NCBI GenBank assembly: GCA_937872085.1
Contig: CALMQK010000177.1
Coordinates: 1 to 8,548 of the forward strand
Length of the DNA: 8,548 bases
Source of the DNA: an uncultured euryarchaeote
GTDB taxonomy: Archaea > Thermoplasmatota > Thermoplasmata > UBA10834
Direction: 5' to 3'
Notes under the pieces: model-generated
The model's input: the letters and a program-made list of their open reading frames with translations, nothing else
Databases searched by the model: none
Told to the model about the DNA's origin: nothing
Program-made: the position numbers and the translations under genes
Shown here: positions 1-5,126 of the stretch, in pieces
Layout of the letters: the number at the start of each line of letters is the position of its first letter
Position numbering within the stretch: position 1 is the first letter of the stretch

Positions 1-34
1 CCACAACGATGGCTATGATGATCTTGCCCTTCAT
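1..34 (-). CDS. N-terminus of an unknown membrane or exported protein (partial)
   Basis: Only the first eleven codons are in the window. They read MKGKIIIAIVV and continue beyond the left edge. The ATG (34-32) overlaps the TGA stop of the preceding gene (33-31) in a four-base ATGA junction, which is typical of translationally coupled genes in an operon. Two lysines followed by a hydrophobic run match the start of a signal peptide or membrane helix, in keeping with the rest of this operon. No strong Shine-Dalgarno is seen, only a G-rich stretch upstream inside the preceding gene, so coupling probably supplies the ribosomes. Function cannot be assigned. Confidence 0.6.
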   Translation of the reverse strand, partial: MKGKIIIAIVV

Positions 35-1503
35 AGCACGAATACCCCCACGTAGATGATCACGGCCACCGCGGCCCCCAGGAAACCGACCCCTATCCAC
101 AGCGCGTATGGGAACGGCCTGTACCACAGACACACGATGCCAACCAGCAACAGCACTATGGCCAATGCAATGCCGATCACGAGCGTCATGTCAGCGCCTC
201 CGCCATCGTCGTCGTCGTTGTCATTGATGTTCGCAGGCCCGGTTTCGATCCTGAGCTTTCCGAACACGGATGGGTTATTCTGATTGTCCACCGACTGAGC
301 ACTGATCACGTAGTAGCCCAGTTGTAGCGCGGTCCAATCCACGTAACAAGACCAAGACTTGTTATCGGCGTTGGGTTGTGCCTCAAACCACTGATCCTGT
401 AGCACGAATGACCCCAACTGGTTGTTGACATTCGAGTACTGGACTGATATGCGGAACCCCGCAAGCGGATAGCCGATCTTGTTAGCGGCGCCCGTTATGA
501 CCCACGACAATGGCGTACCCGCGGGATATGGCGGCTTGCCCAGCTCGGCGGACGCCTCGATCTTGGGCGGAGGCGGCATCAGCAACGCCGTGCCAGCCTT
601 GATCACGACCGTGTACTCGGCGTGCGTTCTAAACAGGTTGTTCCAGAGCTCGACCAACCAGTTGTTGGTGGAGCCCACGACTGTGGAGAACGCATCGTCC
701 GGAACCCGGTATGTTACTGTGTAGCCGCTCACATGATCCGGGATATCCCAGCTCTTCACTTGCTTGCCGCTGGTGTCGAAGAGTTGGAGCGTCCAGCCAC
801 CTGGGCCTTCGCCACCGCCGGTATCAGAGTGCGAGTATTCTGCCGTGACCTTGAGGATCATGTCCTTCCCGGTCTCGGTGTACGAAGGCACTGAAACAGT
901 TCCAAGGCCAGACTTGAGCGTGGCCTCATCACTGGCTACAATGGAATCGGCATACAGCTTCTGTATGCCACCGATCCCGCCCTTCCATGATTGATGCACG
1001 TACATATCCGCGTGCATCACGGCTGTAACAGGGCCGACGAGCTTGATGATGATGCTGGGAATCGTGAACCATACCTTCCCCCCTATTATGAGGACATCCG
1101 GCACATCAATGGGGTTCGTCTTGAAACTGGTAACACCAGTCGCGATCTCACCATAGTAATCGACGCTCACACTCTTGCTGAAGGTCAGCACGATCCAGCA
1201 GTTGTATATTCTGGAGGCAACTGGACCATCACCATATGGGAAGCCGTAGTTCAGCACTGATGGACTGATCACGATCTTCTCGCTCTCCTCCCCACCGGTG
1301 AACGAAGTCACATAGTCGACTGAATCGAACAAATCACCAGCGGGTGCGCCAACGGAAACGGCCCCACCCATTGCGCCGTGTACCTTGAACGACTTCCCGA
1401 CCGGGTCAGCCGTGCTTCCGAGCACCGACAGTGGTTTGAAGCCTGTCGCGACCATCAAAACCACTATCGCTATCGCAATCGCCGCCACGATGTATTTCTT
1501 CAT
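31..1503 (-). CDS. Large exported surface protein with Asp-rich stalk and two C-terminal membrane helices
   Basis: The protein has 490 residues. I place the start at ATG 1503, not the GTG at 1515, because GGGGTG (1519-1514) then lies nine bases upstream and the protein opens with MKKY and a hydrophobic signal peptide (about 4-20). Residues 30-421 are predominantly beta-like with few charges. At least two Ig-like segments can be suggested (about 206-303 and 315-421), joined by a PPPP linker at 310-313. Two ectodomain cysteines (C102, C386) could pair. An Asp/Gly-rich stalk (about 425-437) precedes two hydrophobic helices (439-460 and 465-488) separated by a short YRPFP turn, so the C-terminus would come back to the outside. 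Only one good sequon (N381-K-S) is present, far fewer than in the other two exported proteins here. The role is unknown. A surface or virion spike-like protein is the inference; no family is recognised. Confidence 0.85.
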   Translation of the reverse strand: MKKYIVAAIAIAIVVLMVATGFKPLSVLGSTADPVGKSFKVHGAMGGAVSVGAPAGDLFDSVDYVTSFTGGEESEKIVISPSVLNYGFPYGDGPVASRIYNCWIVLTFSKSVSVDYYGEIATGVTSFKTNPIDVPDVLIIGGKVWFTIPSIIIKLVGPVTAVMHADMYVHQSWKGGIGGIQKLYADSIVASDEATLKSGLGTVSVPSYTETGKDMILKVTAEYSHSDTGGGEGPGGWTLQLFDTSGKQVKSWDIPDHVSGYTVTYRVPDDAFSTVVGSTNNWLVELWNNLFRTHAEYTVVIKAGTALLMPPPPKIEASAELGKPPYPAGTPLSWVITGAANKIGYPLAGFRISVQYSNVNNQLGSFVLQDQWFEAQPNADNKSWSCYVDWTALQLGYYVISAQSVDNQNNPSVFGKLRIETGPANINDNDDDDGGGADMTLVIGIALAIVLLLVGIVCLWYRPFPYALWIGVGFLGAAVAVIIYVGVFVL

Positions 1504-1556
1504 GTTAGCACACACCCCTATTGTTTTCCCGCATTATCTAATGACCATGACTACTC

Positions 1557-2066
1557 TCACATCGCCTCCGCGAATACCTGTACGAACCGGTTCAGCCCAA
1601 GGAGCAGAACCGCGGCGATGATCGCAAGCGCGGGCGTGATGATGTAAGTCCCCCAGTAGACGAGTGGCCCGCTGGCACCGGCTTGGATCCACAACCACCC
1701 AAGCATATAATCCACCGCCGCTGGCGCAAGCGTATCGCCGGTCGGAATGATCAATGTGCCATGGCTGCCAACCGCGAAGGGCGGGGAAAAGTTGTCAAGG
1801 ATGAATGAGAACACAAGGAAAGCGGCGAGGCCATTGACTAACATCTGAACGAAGTTGAGCCGCTGCGTGAGAATGAACGACACGAATCCGCCGAACCCAG
1901 CGGTCAGGATCAGGAAGATCCCTATGTTGTAGTACACGTATTGCTGCACCGGGTTCAGGCTGGCCCAGTACGCGCTCTGAGCCATACCTGGAACGATGAT
2001 GGCGAACCAGATCAACCCGAAAAGACCGAGTAGGAATACGAAAAGAAGTTTCAACCGCCCAACCAA
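1557..2066 (-). CDS. Four-helix membrane protein of unknown function (TTG start)
   Basis: The open frame extends upstream to an ATG at 2261, but that extension lies antiphase over the well-supported 71-residue gene and reads as Arg-rich noise. The best real start is TTG 2066-2064, eight bases downstream of a perfect GGAGGT (2080-2075). This gives 169 residues and a 16-base overlap with the preceding gene. Hydrophobic segments lie near residues 7-26, 45-66, 73-91 and 135-158, with a longer loop at about 92-130 that begins with an NFS sequon (N92) and may face outside. The product is an integral membrane protein co-transcribed with the small membrane proteins upstream. A 53-base gap separates it from the next gene, the largest within this operon. 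No family is recognised. Confidence 0.78.
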   Translation of the reverse strand: MVGRLKLLFVFLLGLFGLIWFAIIVPGMAQSAYWASLNPVQQYVYYNIGIFLILTAGFGGFVSFILTQRLNFVQMLVNGLAAFLVFSFILDNFSPPFAVGSHGTLIIPTGDTLAPAAVDYMLGWLWIQAGASGPLVYWGTYIITPALAIIAAVLLLGLNRFVQVFAEAM

Positions 2067-2266
2067 GGCAACCAACCTCCGAGATACAGCCCCAGTAGGA
2101 CCATGATCGCCGCGAGTACGATCCGTGCGATGATCGGCAGGCGGGCGAATATCAGGGTGACGAACGCCAGCAGGAACAGGATGATCGGCAACACGAAGTG
2201 TAACACTATCGATTGCAGAGCGTTCTGCGTGCTGTGCTCGAACCAAGTTATCGGGTTCCAATCCAT
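2051..2266 (-). CDS. Small two-helix membrane protein, 71 residues
   Basis: The product begins MDWNPITWFEHSTQNALQSI and is then almost entirely hydrophobic, with two predicted helices near residues 18-41 and 45-66. A short RLPIIAR turn would sit on the cytoplasmic side. The start at ATG 2266 follows a weak AGGGGT site four bases upstream, and the gene begins 13 bases after the stop of the previous gene. Its last codons contain the ribosome binding site and start of the downstream gene. The amphipathic, Trp-containing N-terminus could lie along the membrane surface. The size and layout resemble the small membrane proteins of archaeal virions or holin-like peptides, but no sequence motif supports a specific role. 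Confidence 0.75.
   Translation of the reverse strand: MDWNPITWFEHSTQNALQSIVLHFVLPIILFLLAFVTLIFARLPIIARIVLAAIMVLLGLYLGGWLPWLGG
2075..2080 (-). promoter_or_regulatory. Ribosome binding site that selects a TTG start
   Basis: GGAGGT on the minus strand lies inside the coding end of the 71-residue gene, eight bases before TTG 2066-2064. It is the main reason for shortening the downstream gene to 169 residues, because no ATG or GTG in a suitable position follows it. Confidence 0.65.
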
Positions 2267-2279
2267 TGCTACCCCTGCC

Positions 2280-2552
2280 CTAGTGCGGCGCCATTAGGAA
2301 TACTATCATGGCCAGCACGATCAAGACTGAACCTACCGCAAGCCCCGGAACACCGCGCAACGGCGGGATCATCTGTAGGACGCATATGGCGCCCAGGAAC
2401 AACAACAACCCGGCCAGAGCGATGAACAGCCAGCCAGCTAACCATAGGATCAGTATTGCCCCGATCAACACCGCGATCCCTATAACGAACTCGCGCGGAT
2501 CAGCCAACGGAATCCATGCGTAGCCATGCTCGTCCTGCCTCAGCTTTTTCAT
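2280..2552 (-). CDS. Small three-helix membrane protein, 90 residues
   Basis: A charged N-terminus (MKKLRQDEHG, about residues 1-21) is followed by hydrophobic segments near 22-38, 41-60 and 69-88. A QMIPPLRG turn separates the last two. A perfect GGAGGT (2562-2557) lies four bases upstream of ATG 2552, so the start is secure. The helices contain no acidic or basic residues, which argues against an ion-translocating antiporter or hydrogenase subunit. The gene sits between two other tiny membrane-protein genes in the same operon and is likely made with them. Function is unknown. Confidence 0.82.
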   Translation of the reverse strand: MKKLRQDEHGYAWIPLADPREFVIGIAVLIGAILILWLAGWLFIALAGLLLFLGAICVLQMIPPLRGVPGLAVGSVLIVLAMIVFLMAPH

Positions 2553-2569
2553 TTCTACCTCCGATTCGT

Positions 2570-2585
2570 TTCTGCGGTTCTGCGG
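2570..2585. repeat. Tandem 8-bp direct repeat in a leader
   Basis: TTCTGCGG occurs twice in direct succession (2570-2577 and 2578-2585) in the 39-base spacer upstream of the 90-residue membrane protein gene. On the mRNA it reads CCGCAGAA twice, just upstream of the GGAGGT. It may be a small duplication with no function. Confidence 0.5.
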
Positions 2586-2591
2586 AAATGA

Positions 2592-2855
2592 TCACATCAC
2601 GATTATCCACAGTGCGATCAGGATCGACGCGAATACCATTATCGCGCCCAGCAACTTCATCCAACCTGGTCCGAACCAGCTGAATAGAAGCCCGAGCACG
2701 AGGACGATCCCGAGCGGCAGCCCCGCGGTGAACACCAGTGCTCCGAGTAGCACAAGCATCGCGAGCGATGCCAACACTACGAGCAACAGGACGAACAGCG
2801 CGATCAGGCCGATCATTCCCTCTTCCTGCTCCTTCATTCGCTTCCTGGCGAACAT
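2592..2855 (-). CDS. Small three-helix membrane protein, 87 residues
   Basis: The frame is open upstream to ATG 2990, but that extension overlaps the 3' end of the protease gene in another frame and is not protein-like. ATG 2855 has TGGAGGG (2870-2864) eight bases upstream and lies two bases after the TGA of the protease gene, so it is the likely start. The product begins with a strongly charged cytoplasmic-type head (MFARKRMKEQEEG) and then has three hydrophobic segments near 14-34, 37-58 and 66-86. An FSWFGPGWMK turn precedes the last. Two consecutive hydrophobic stretches without polar breaks suggest a tight hairpin. No family is recognised. Position directly behind the protease makes a functional link plausible but unproven. 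Confidence 0.82.
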   Translation of the reverse strand: MFARKRMKEQEEGMIGLIALFVLLLVVLASLAMLVLLGALVFTAGLPLGIVLVLGLLFSWFGPGWMKLLGAIMVFASILIALWIIVM

Positions 2856-2857
2856 CT

Positions 2858-3622
2858 TCAAATCCCTCCAATTATATGCGCGAACGTCGTCAAAGCGCCG
2901 AAGAGAACCCCCTGCAGCGCCTGGACATGAAATACGGTAACGCCGATGTTCCACCCGGCGTGTGCCCCCATGGCCGCCCCAAGCCCCCATACGGGCGACA
3001 GGCGTACCAAGGCGTAGAAACCTATCCCTAGCGCCACAGCCATCAACATCGCGTTGACAGACTGGCCGTAGGCTACATAGTGGAAGCCTCCGAATGTGAG
3101 CTGCGATAGCATCCCCCCGTAAACACTGAGGCGCACGCCTCGAGGGGTGGATTCGTCCATGCTACGCAACTGGAGAGTGACTAGCTTTGGGATCACATAC
3201 TGGAAAACGAGCGTTTCGACTGGCGCTACGATCAGGATCGTCAGGCCAAGGAAGTTAGCGAACTCTGTTCCGTTAGTCTTGTTGATCACGATCTTGCCGT
3301 CGACCGCCCATGACATCGTTGCGAACGTTACGAAGAGCGCAACGAACAGGAGAAGAAACAAAAGAATAAATGGAAGAAGTTTCAGCTTGGTCAGGTCGCG
3401 TCCGAACTTCGGCTCGAACACCATGCCGAGGACCAGAGCTAGAGCACCTGCCTGCAGGAGCGCGATGTAGAAATCCACCACGCTCGGATCCAGACCGGTG
3501 TTCAGCCGTAGCCATAGCGTTCCGATCAGCATCCAGGGTACTAGCAGGAACACACCGCGCTGCTTTCGCCCGCTTGTGAGCTCCTGCTCCTGGAGCTGAA
3601 GGCGTCCTAGACCTTCGCTCAT
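2858..3622 (-). CDS. CPBP/Rce1-family intramembrane metalloprotease-like protein
   Basis: This 254-residue multi-pass protein carries the three CPBP (CAAX protease and bacteriocin-processing, Abi) motifs in order. Motif 1 is PVETLVFQ (134-141), motif 2 is FGGFH (177-181) and motif 3 is HAGWN (221-225). By family knowledge from archaeal Rce1, the catalytic Glu and His of motifs 1 and 2 hold the attacking water, and the His/Asn of motif 3 stabilise the intermediate. Here these would be E136, H181, H221 and N225, all present. The usual EExxxR of motif 1 is altered to ETLVFQ, losing the second Glu and the Arg. Hydrophobic segments lie near 23-40, 50-70, 82-104, 122-150, 166-180, 188-206 and 208-235. 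The 106-121 loop has two sequons (N114, N117). A weak AAGGAAAGG lies 14 bases before the ATG. The substrate is unknown; co-transcribed membrane proteins are candidates. It could also be a catalytically weak, CPBP-like scaffold. Confidence 0.82.
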   Translation of the reverse strand: MSEGLGRLQLQEQELTSGRKQRGVFLLVPWMLIGTLWLRLNTGLDPSVVDFYIALLQAGALALVLGMVFEPKFGRDLTKLKLLPFILLFLLLFVALFVTFATMSWAVDGKIVINKTNGTEFANFLGLTILIVAPVETLVFQYVIPKLVTLQLRSMDESTPRGVRLSVYGGMLSQLTFGGFHYVAYGQSVNAMLMAVALGIGFYALVRLSPVWGLGAAMGAHAGWNIGVTVFHVQALQGVLFGALTTFAHIIGGI

Positions 3623-3623
3623 A

Positions 3624-3647
3624 GTAAGGGAAGATGCCTTTCCTTAC
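3624..3647 (-). other. Intercistronic hairpin over stop codon and ribosome binding site
   Basis: In the leftward mRNA, GTAAGG (3647-3642) can pair with CCTTAC (3629-3624), extended by two A-U pairs after one A/C mismatch. The stem contains the TAA stop of the 272-residue gene, and the loop side holds the only Shine-Dalgarno-like sequence (AAGGAAAGG) for the protease gene. The protease ATG (3622) starts one base beyond the stem. Folding would hide the site until ribosomes finishing the upstream gene melt it, giving translational coupling and a lowered protease yield. There is no U tract, so it does not look like a terminator. Confidence 0.45.
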
Positions 3648-4462
3648 GTGTCCACACTGCTTATGAGCACCTGCACAGTGTACGTCTCAGGGCCAATGAC
3701 GATTGATCCGGCTGGGATCACATCATTCGCCGCAACGTTCGATGTGGTGAACGCACTCGGGTTCCAGGTGATGTTCATAGCGAACGCACCTACCGCGTAT
3801 GGCGTCAACCCCATCTGCGCTGAGAGACTGTATCCCGCAGTTACTGATCCAGGCAGTGTCCAGTTCAAGCTCGGCCTGCCGTCGGCGGCTGGCTTGATGC
3901 TGTTGTAGGTCAGACCGGTTACTGGGTCGGTTGTCTGTCTCTGGGTCATCGCGGCGGACACCGTCTTAATGTCTGTCGCTGATCCAGCGTCCGTGCGCTG
4001 GATTGTCCAGTTTACCTGCCAGTATTGCGGTGAACCAATCGTGTTCGCCGTGGTGTTGACCCGCATCTTCACGGTGAAGGTGTGGGTAGCTGCAGAGTAG
4101 TTGCATCCCGCAATCGACCCGGTGTTAGTTCCACCGACCGAAAGCACCTCAAATGTCGCCACTTGAGGCGTTGGTGCCACTTCTGCTGGGCTAGCTGCTA
4201 GCACTATGACGAGTACTAGCAACACCGCGAGGGACAAGACGGTTCCGATCTTTCCGAAGTCTCTAACCGCTGCAACCTTCGACGCCCACAGGAACGCGCT
4301 GATCAACAGGATCACACCGACAATGATCATCAGCACGCCCAGCGTTAGGGCACCGAATACATTGCTGTTCAATCCTGCCGTACCCAACGCGAGTACTGGG
4401 GCTGCGGCTGCTACACGGTTCACTGCCTTGCGTTCTGCGAGGCGCTCTGGGAAGGATTCCAT
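3644..4462 (-). CDS. Membrane-anchored protein with glycosylatable beta-rich ectodomain
   Basis: This is the first gene of the leftward operon. It has a perfect GGAGGT (4473-4468) five bases before ATG 4462 and a product of 272 residues. A short charged head is followed by a mildly hydrophobic Ala-rich segment (about 17-31) and two strong membrane helices (about 35-59 and 71-90). They are joined by a basic loop (SKVAAVRDFGK) that should be cytoplasmic. Residues 91-272 then form a Thr/Ser-rich, beta-like outer domain with five N-glycosylation sequons (N121, N136, N151, N200, N230) and a single ectodomain cysteine (C120). First position suggests it is the most abundant product. A hairpin of hydrophobic helices is also how spindle-shaped virus coat proteins are built, but those lack such an ectodomain, so this comparison is weak. 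The family is not recognised. Confidence 0.85.
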   Translation of the reverse strand: MESFPERLAERKAVNRVAAAAPVLALGTAGLNSNVFGALTLGVLMIIVGVILLISAFLWASKVAAVRDFGKIGTVLSLAVLLVLVIVLAASPAEVAPTPQVATFEVLSVGGTNTGSIAGCNYSAATHTFTVKMRVNTTANTIGSPQYWQVNWTIQRTDAGSATDIKTVSAAMTQRQTTDPVTGLTYNSIKPAADGRPSLNWTLPGSVTAGYSLSAQMGLTPYAVGAFAMNITWNPSAFTTSNVAANDVIPAGSIVIGPETYTVQVLISSVDT

Positions 4463-4495
4463 CTTTTACCTCCGAGCTACTTAATTGGAGTACGA

Positions 4496-4503
4496 GATAT
4501 ATG
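4496..4503 (-). promoter_or_regulatory. TATA-like box for the leftward operon
   Basis: CATATATC on the minus strand is centred about 37 bases before ATG 4462. A start about 25 bases downstream would leave a very short leader beginning at or close to the GGAGGT. An alternative weaker box (ACTTATCG, near 4516-4523) would give a longer leader. The choice between them cannot be made by eye. Confidence 0.4.
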
Positions 4504-4517
4504 AACGGCACATTTCG

Positions 4518-4545
4518 ATAAGTCGAGTTGTTTGAATAAGTGGAG
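4518..4545. repeat. Direct repeat ATAAGT(C/G)GAG, possible operator half-sites
   Basis: ATAAGTCGAG (4518-4527) and ATAAGTGGAG (4536-4545) match at nine of ten bases and are 18 bases apart start to start. They lie between the two TATA-like boxes. The position suits a regulator acting on both operons, but two short copies in AT-rich DNA can arise by chance. Confidence 0.4.
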
Positions 4546-4555
4546 ATAATATCTC
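4543..4555. repeat. Inverted repeat GAGAT-AAT-ATCTC
   Basis: A perfect five-base-pair inverted repeat with a three-base centre sits just upstream of the rightward TATA-like box and overlaps the second direct repeat. GAGATAT also appears at 4494-4500, overlapping the leftward TATA-like box, so the same short word touches both promoters. It is a candidate operator. Confidence 0.4.
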
Positions 4556-4562
4556 AGGTTAG

Positions 4563-4570
4563 TATTTTAT
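4563..4570 (+). promoter_or_regulatory. TATA-like box for the rightward operon
   Basis: TATTTTAT lies about 45 bases before ATG 4611. With the usual archaeal spacing of about 25 bases, transcription would begin near 4592 and give a leader of roughly 19 bases. That leader contains GGGTG (4601-4605), five bases before the ATG. The inverted repeat at 4543-4555 lies just upstream, where a regulator could affect TBP/TFB binding. Confidence 0.5.
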
Positions 4571-4610
4571 TCGAGCAAGACCATGGTGTAACGGGGATGC
4601 GGGTGCAATT

Positions 4611-5126
4611 ATGATCAAAGCCACTCTGTCGAAGTTCAGGAACTCAGTCAGACAACCGTTCGATTGCATGATCTATCGCGGCGTTCGAAAGGAGCTGATC
4701 ACCATGGCAGATATGCTTGCCACAACATGGGTGGAACCAGGCGAGCTTGAATCGGCGAAGCTGATGGGTGTATCGATCTCCGCGCCGAAGTCGATTGTGC
4801 TGGCTGTGATGGACGATATCGTGAACCTGGCTGCCGCAAGGGCGATCCAGAAACCGGGATTCGCCCCCGTCCTGACACAACGGGCAACCACGACCGACTG
4901 GAACCCGAACTTGCGTGTCGACATCGTGAGGGCGCTGAACAAGCGTGCCACCGCCGTGGATCCGAGCAAGCACATACTGGACTTCACTGACTATGTCACG
5001 CGGGACTTCTGCCTCAATGTGGAGTTGGTCGGTCTGATACGCGAGCACAATGGAAAACCTGCTGATTTCTGGGAGAACAAGGTGGAGTGTGAGTTCAGTG
5101 ATTGCATTGCGAAGAAGTTTGATTAG
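4611..5126 (+). CDS. Soluble protein of unknown function, first gene of the rightward operon
   Basis: From ATG 4611 the product has 171 residues. GGGTG five bases upstream and the TATA-like box support this start. A second in-frame ATG at 4704 has GGAG nine bases upstream and would give 140 residues, so both forms are possible. The protein has no membrane segment. It begins with a basic stretch (about 1-30) and continues as a mixed helical protein with clusters at the end (DFTDYVTRDFCLN and FWENKVECEFSDCIAKKFD). Three cysteines lie in the last 40 residues. The basic head could bind nucleic acid or membrane, but no recognisable DNA-binding motif is present. As first gene beside the control region it could be a regulator of the cluster; that is only positional inference. 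The family is not recognised. Confidence 0.75.
   Translation: MIKATLSKFRNSVRQPFDCMIYRGVRKELITMADMLATTWVEPGELESAKLMGVSISAPKSIVLAVMDDIVNLAAARAIQKPGFAPVLTQRATTTDWNPNLRVDIVRALNKRATAVDPSKHILDFTDYVTRDFCLNVELVGLIREHNGKPADFWENKVECEFSDCIAKKFD
5084..5087 (+). promoter_or_regulatory. Ribosome binding site that selects a GTG start
   Basis: GGAG lies ten bases before GTG 5098, inside the end of the preceding gene. An alternative GTG at 5089 has AGGTG four bases upstream. Either gives a clean basic signal peptide, whereas the ATG at 5050 adds a non-hydrophobic extension and has no binding site. Confidence 0.5.

Larger units (their letters stand above)
4463..4610. promoter_or_regulatory. Divergent promoter region between the two operons
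   Basis: This 148-bp stretch is visibly more AT-rich than its flanks and is the only sizeable gap between genes in the window, so it must carry the promoters of both operons. It holds a TATA-like box for each direction, a direct repeat ATAAGT(C/G)GAG and an inverted repeat GAGAT-AAT-ATCTC, all listed separately. Such a compact layout would allow one regulator to control both operons. No RNA gene or credible coding frame is seen in it. Confidence 0.75.

Noticed and set aside
2067..2261. ATG-initiated N-terminal extension of the 169-residue membrane protein
   Set aside because: It lies antiphase over the well-supported 71-residue gene, is Arg/Asp/Pro-rich and lacks a binding site, whereas GGAGGT points to TTG 2066.
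2051..2855. Small membrane proteins as Mrp-type antiporter or energy-converting hydrogenase subunits
   Set aside because: Their helices lack the conserved charged residues expected in ion-translocating subunits, and no large partner subunits are nearby.
2856..2990. N-terminal extension of the 87-residue protein to ATG 2990
   Set aside because: It overlaps the 3' part of the protease gene, including the codons just after motif 3, and has no protein-like character. ATG 2855 has a strong binding site.
4583..4615. Very short leader reading frames before ATG 4611 (starts at 4583 and 4597)
   Set aside because: They encode two and five residues, and the first lies upstream of the inferred transcript start. 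There is no evidence that they are translated or regulatory.
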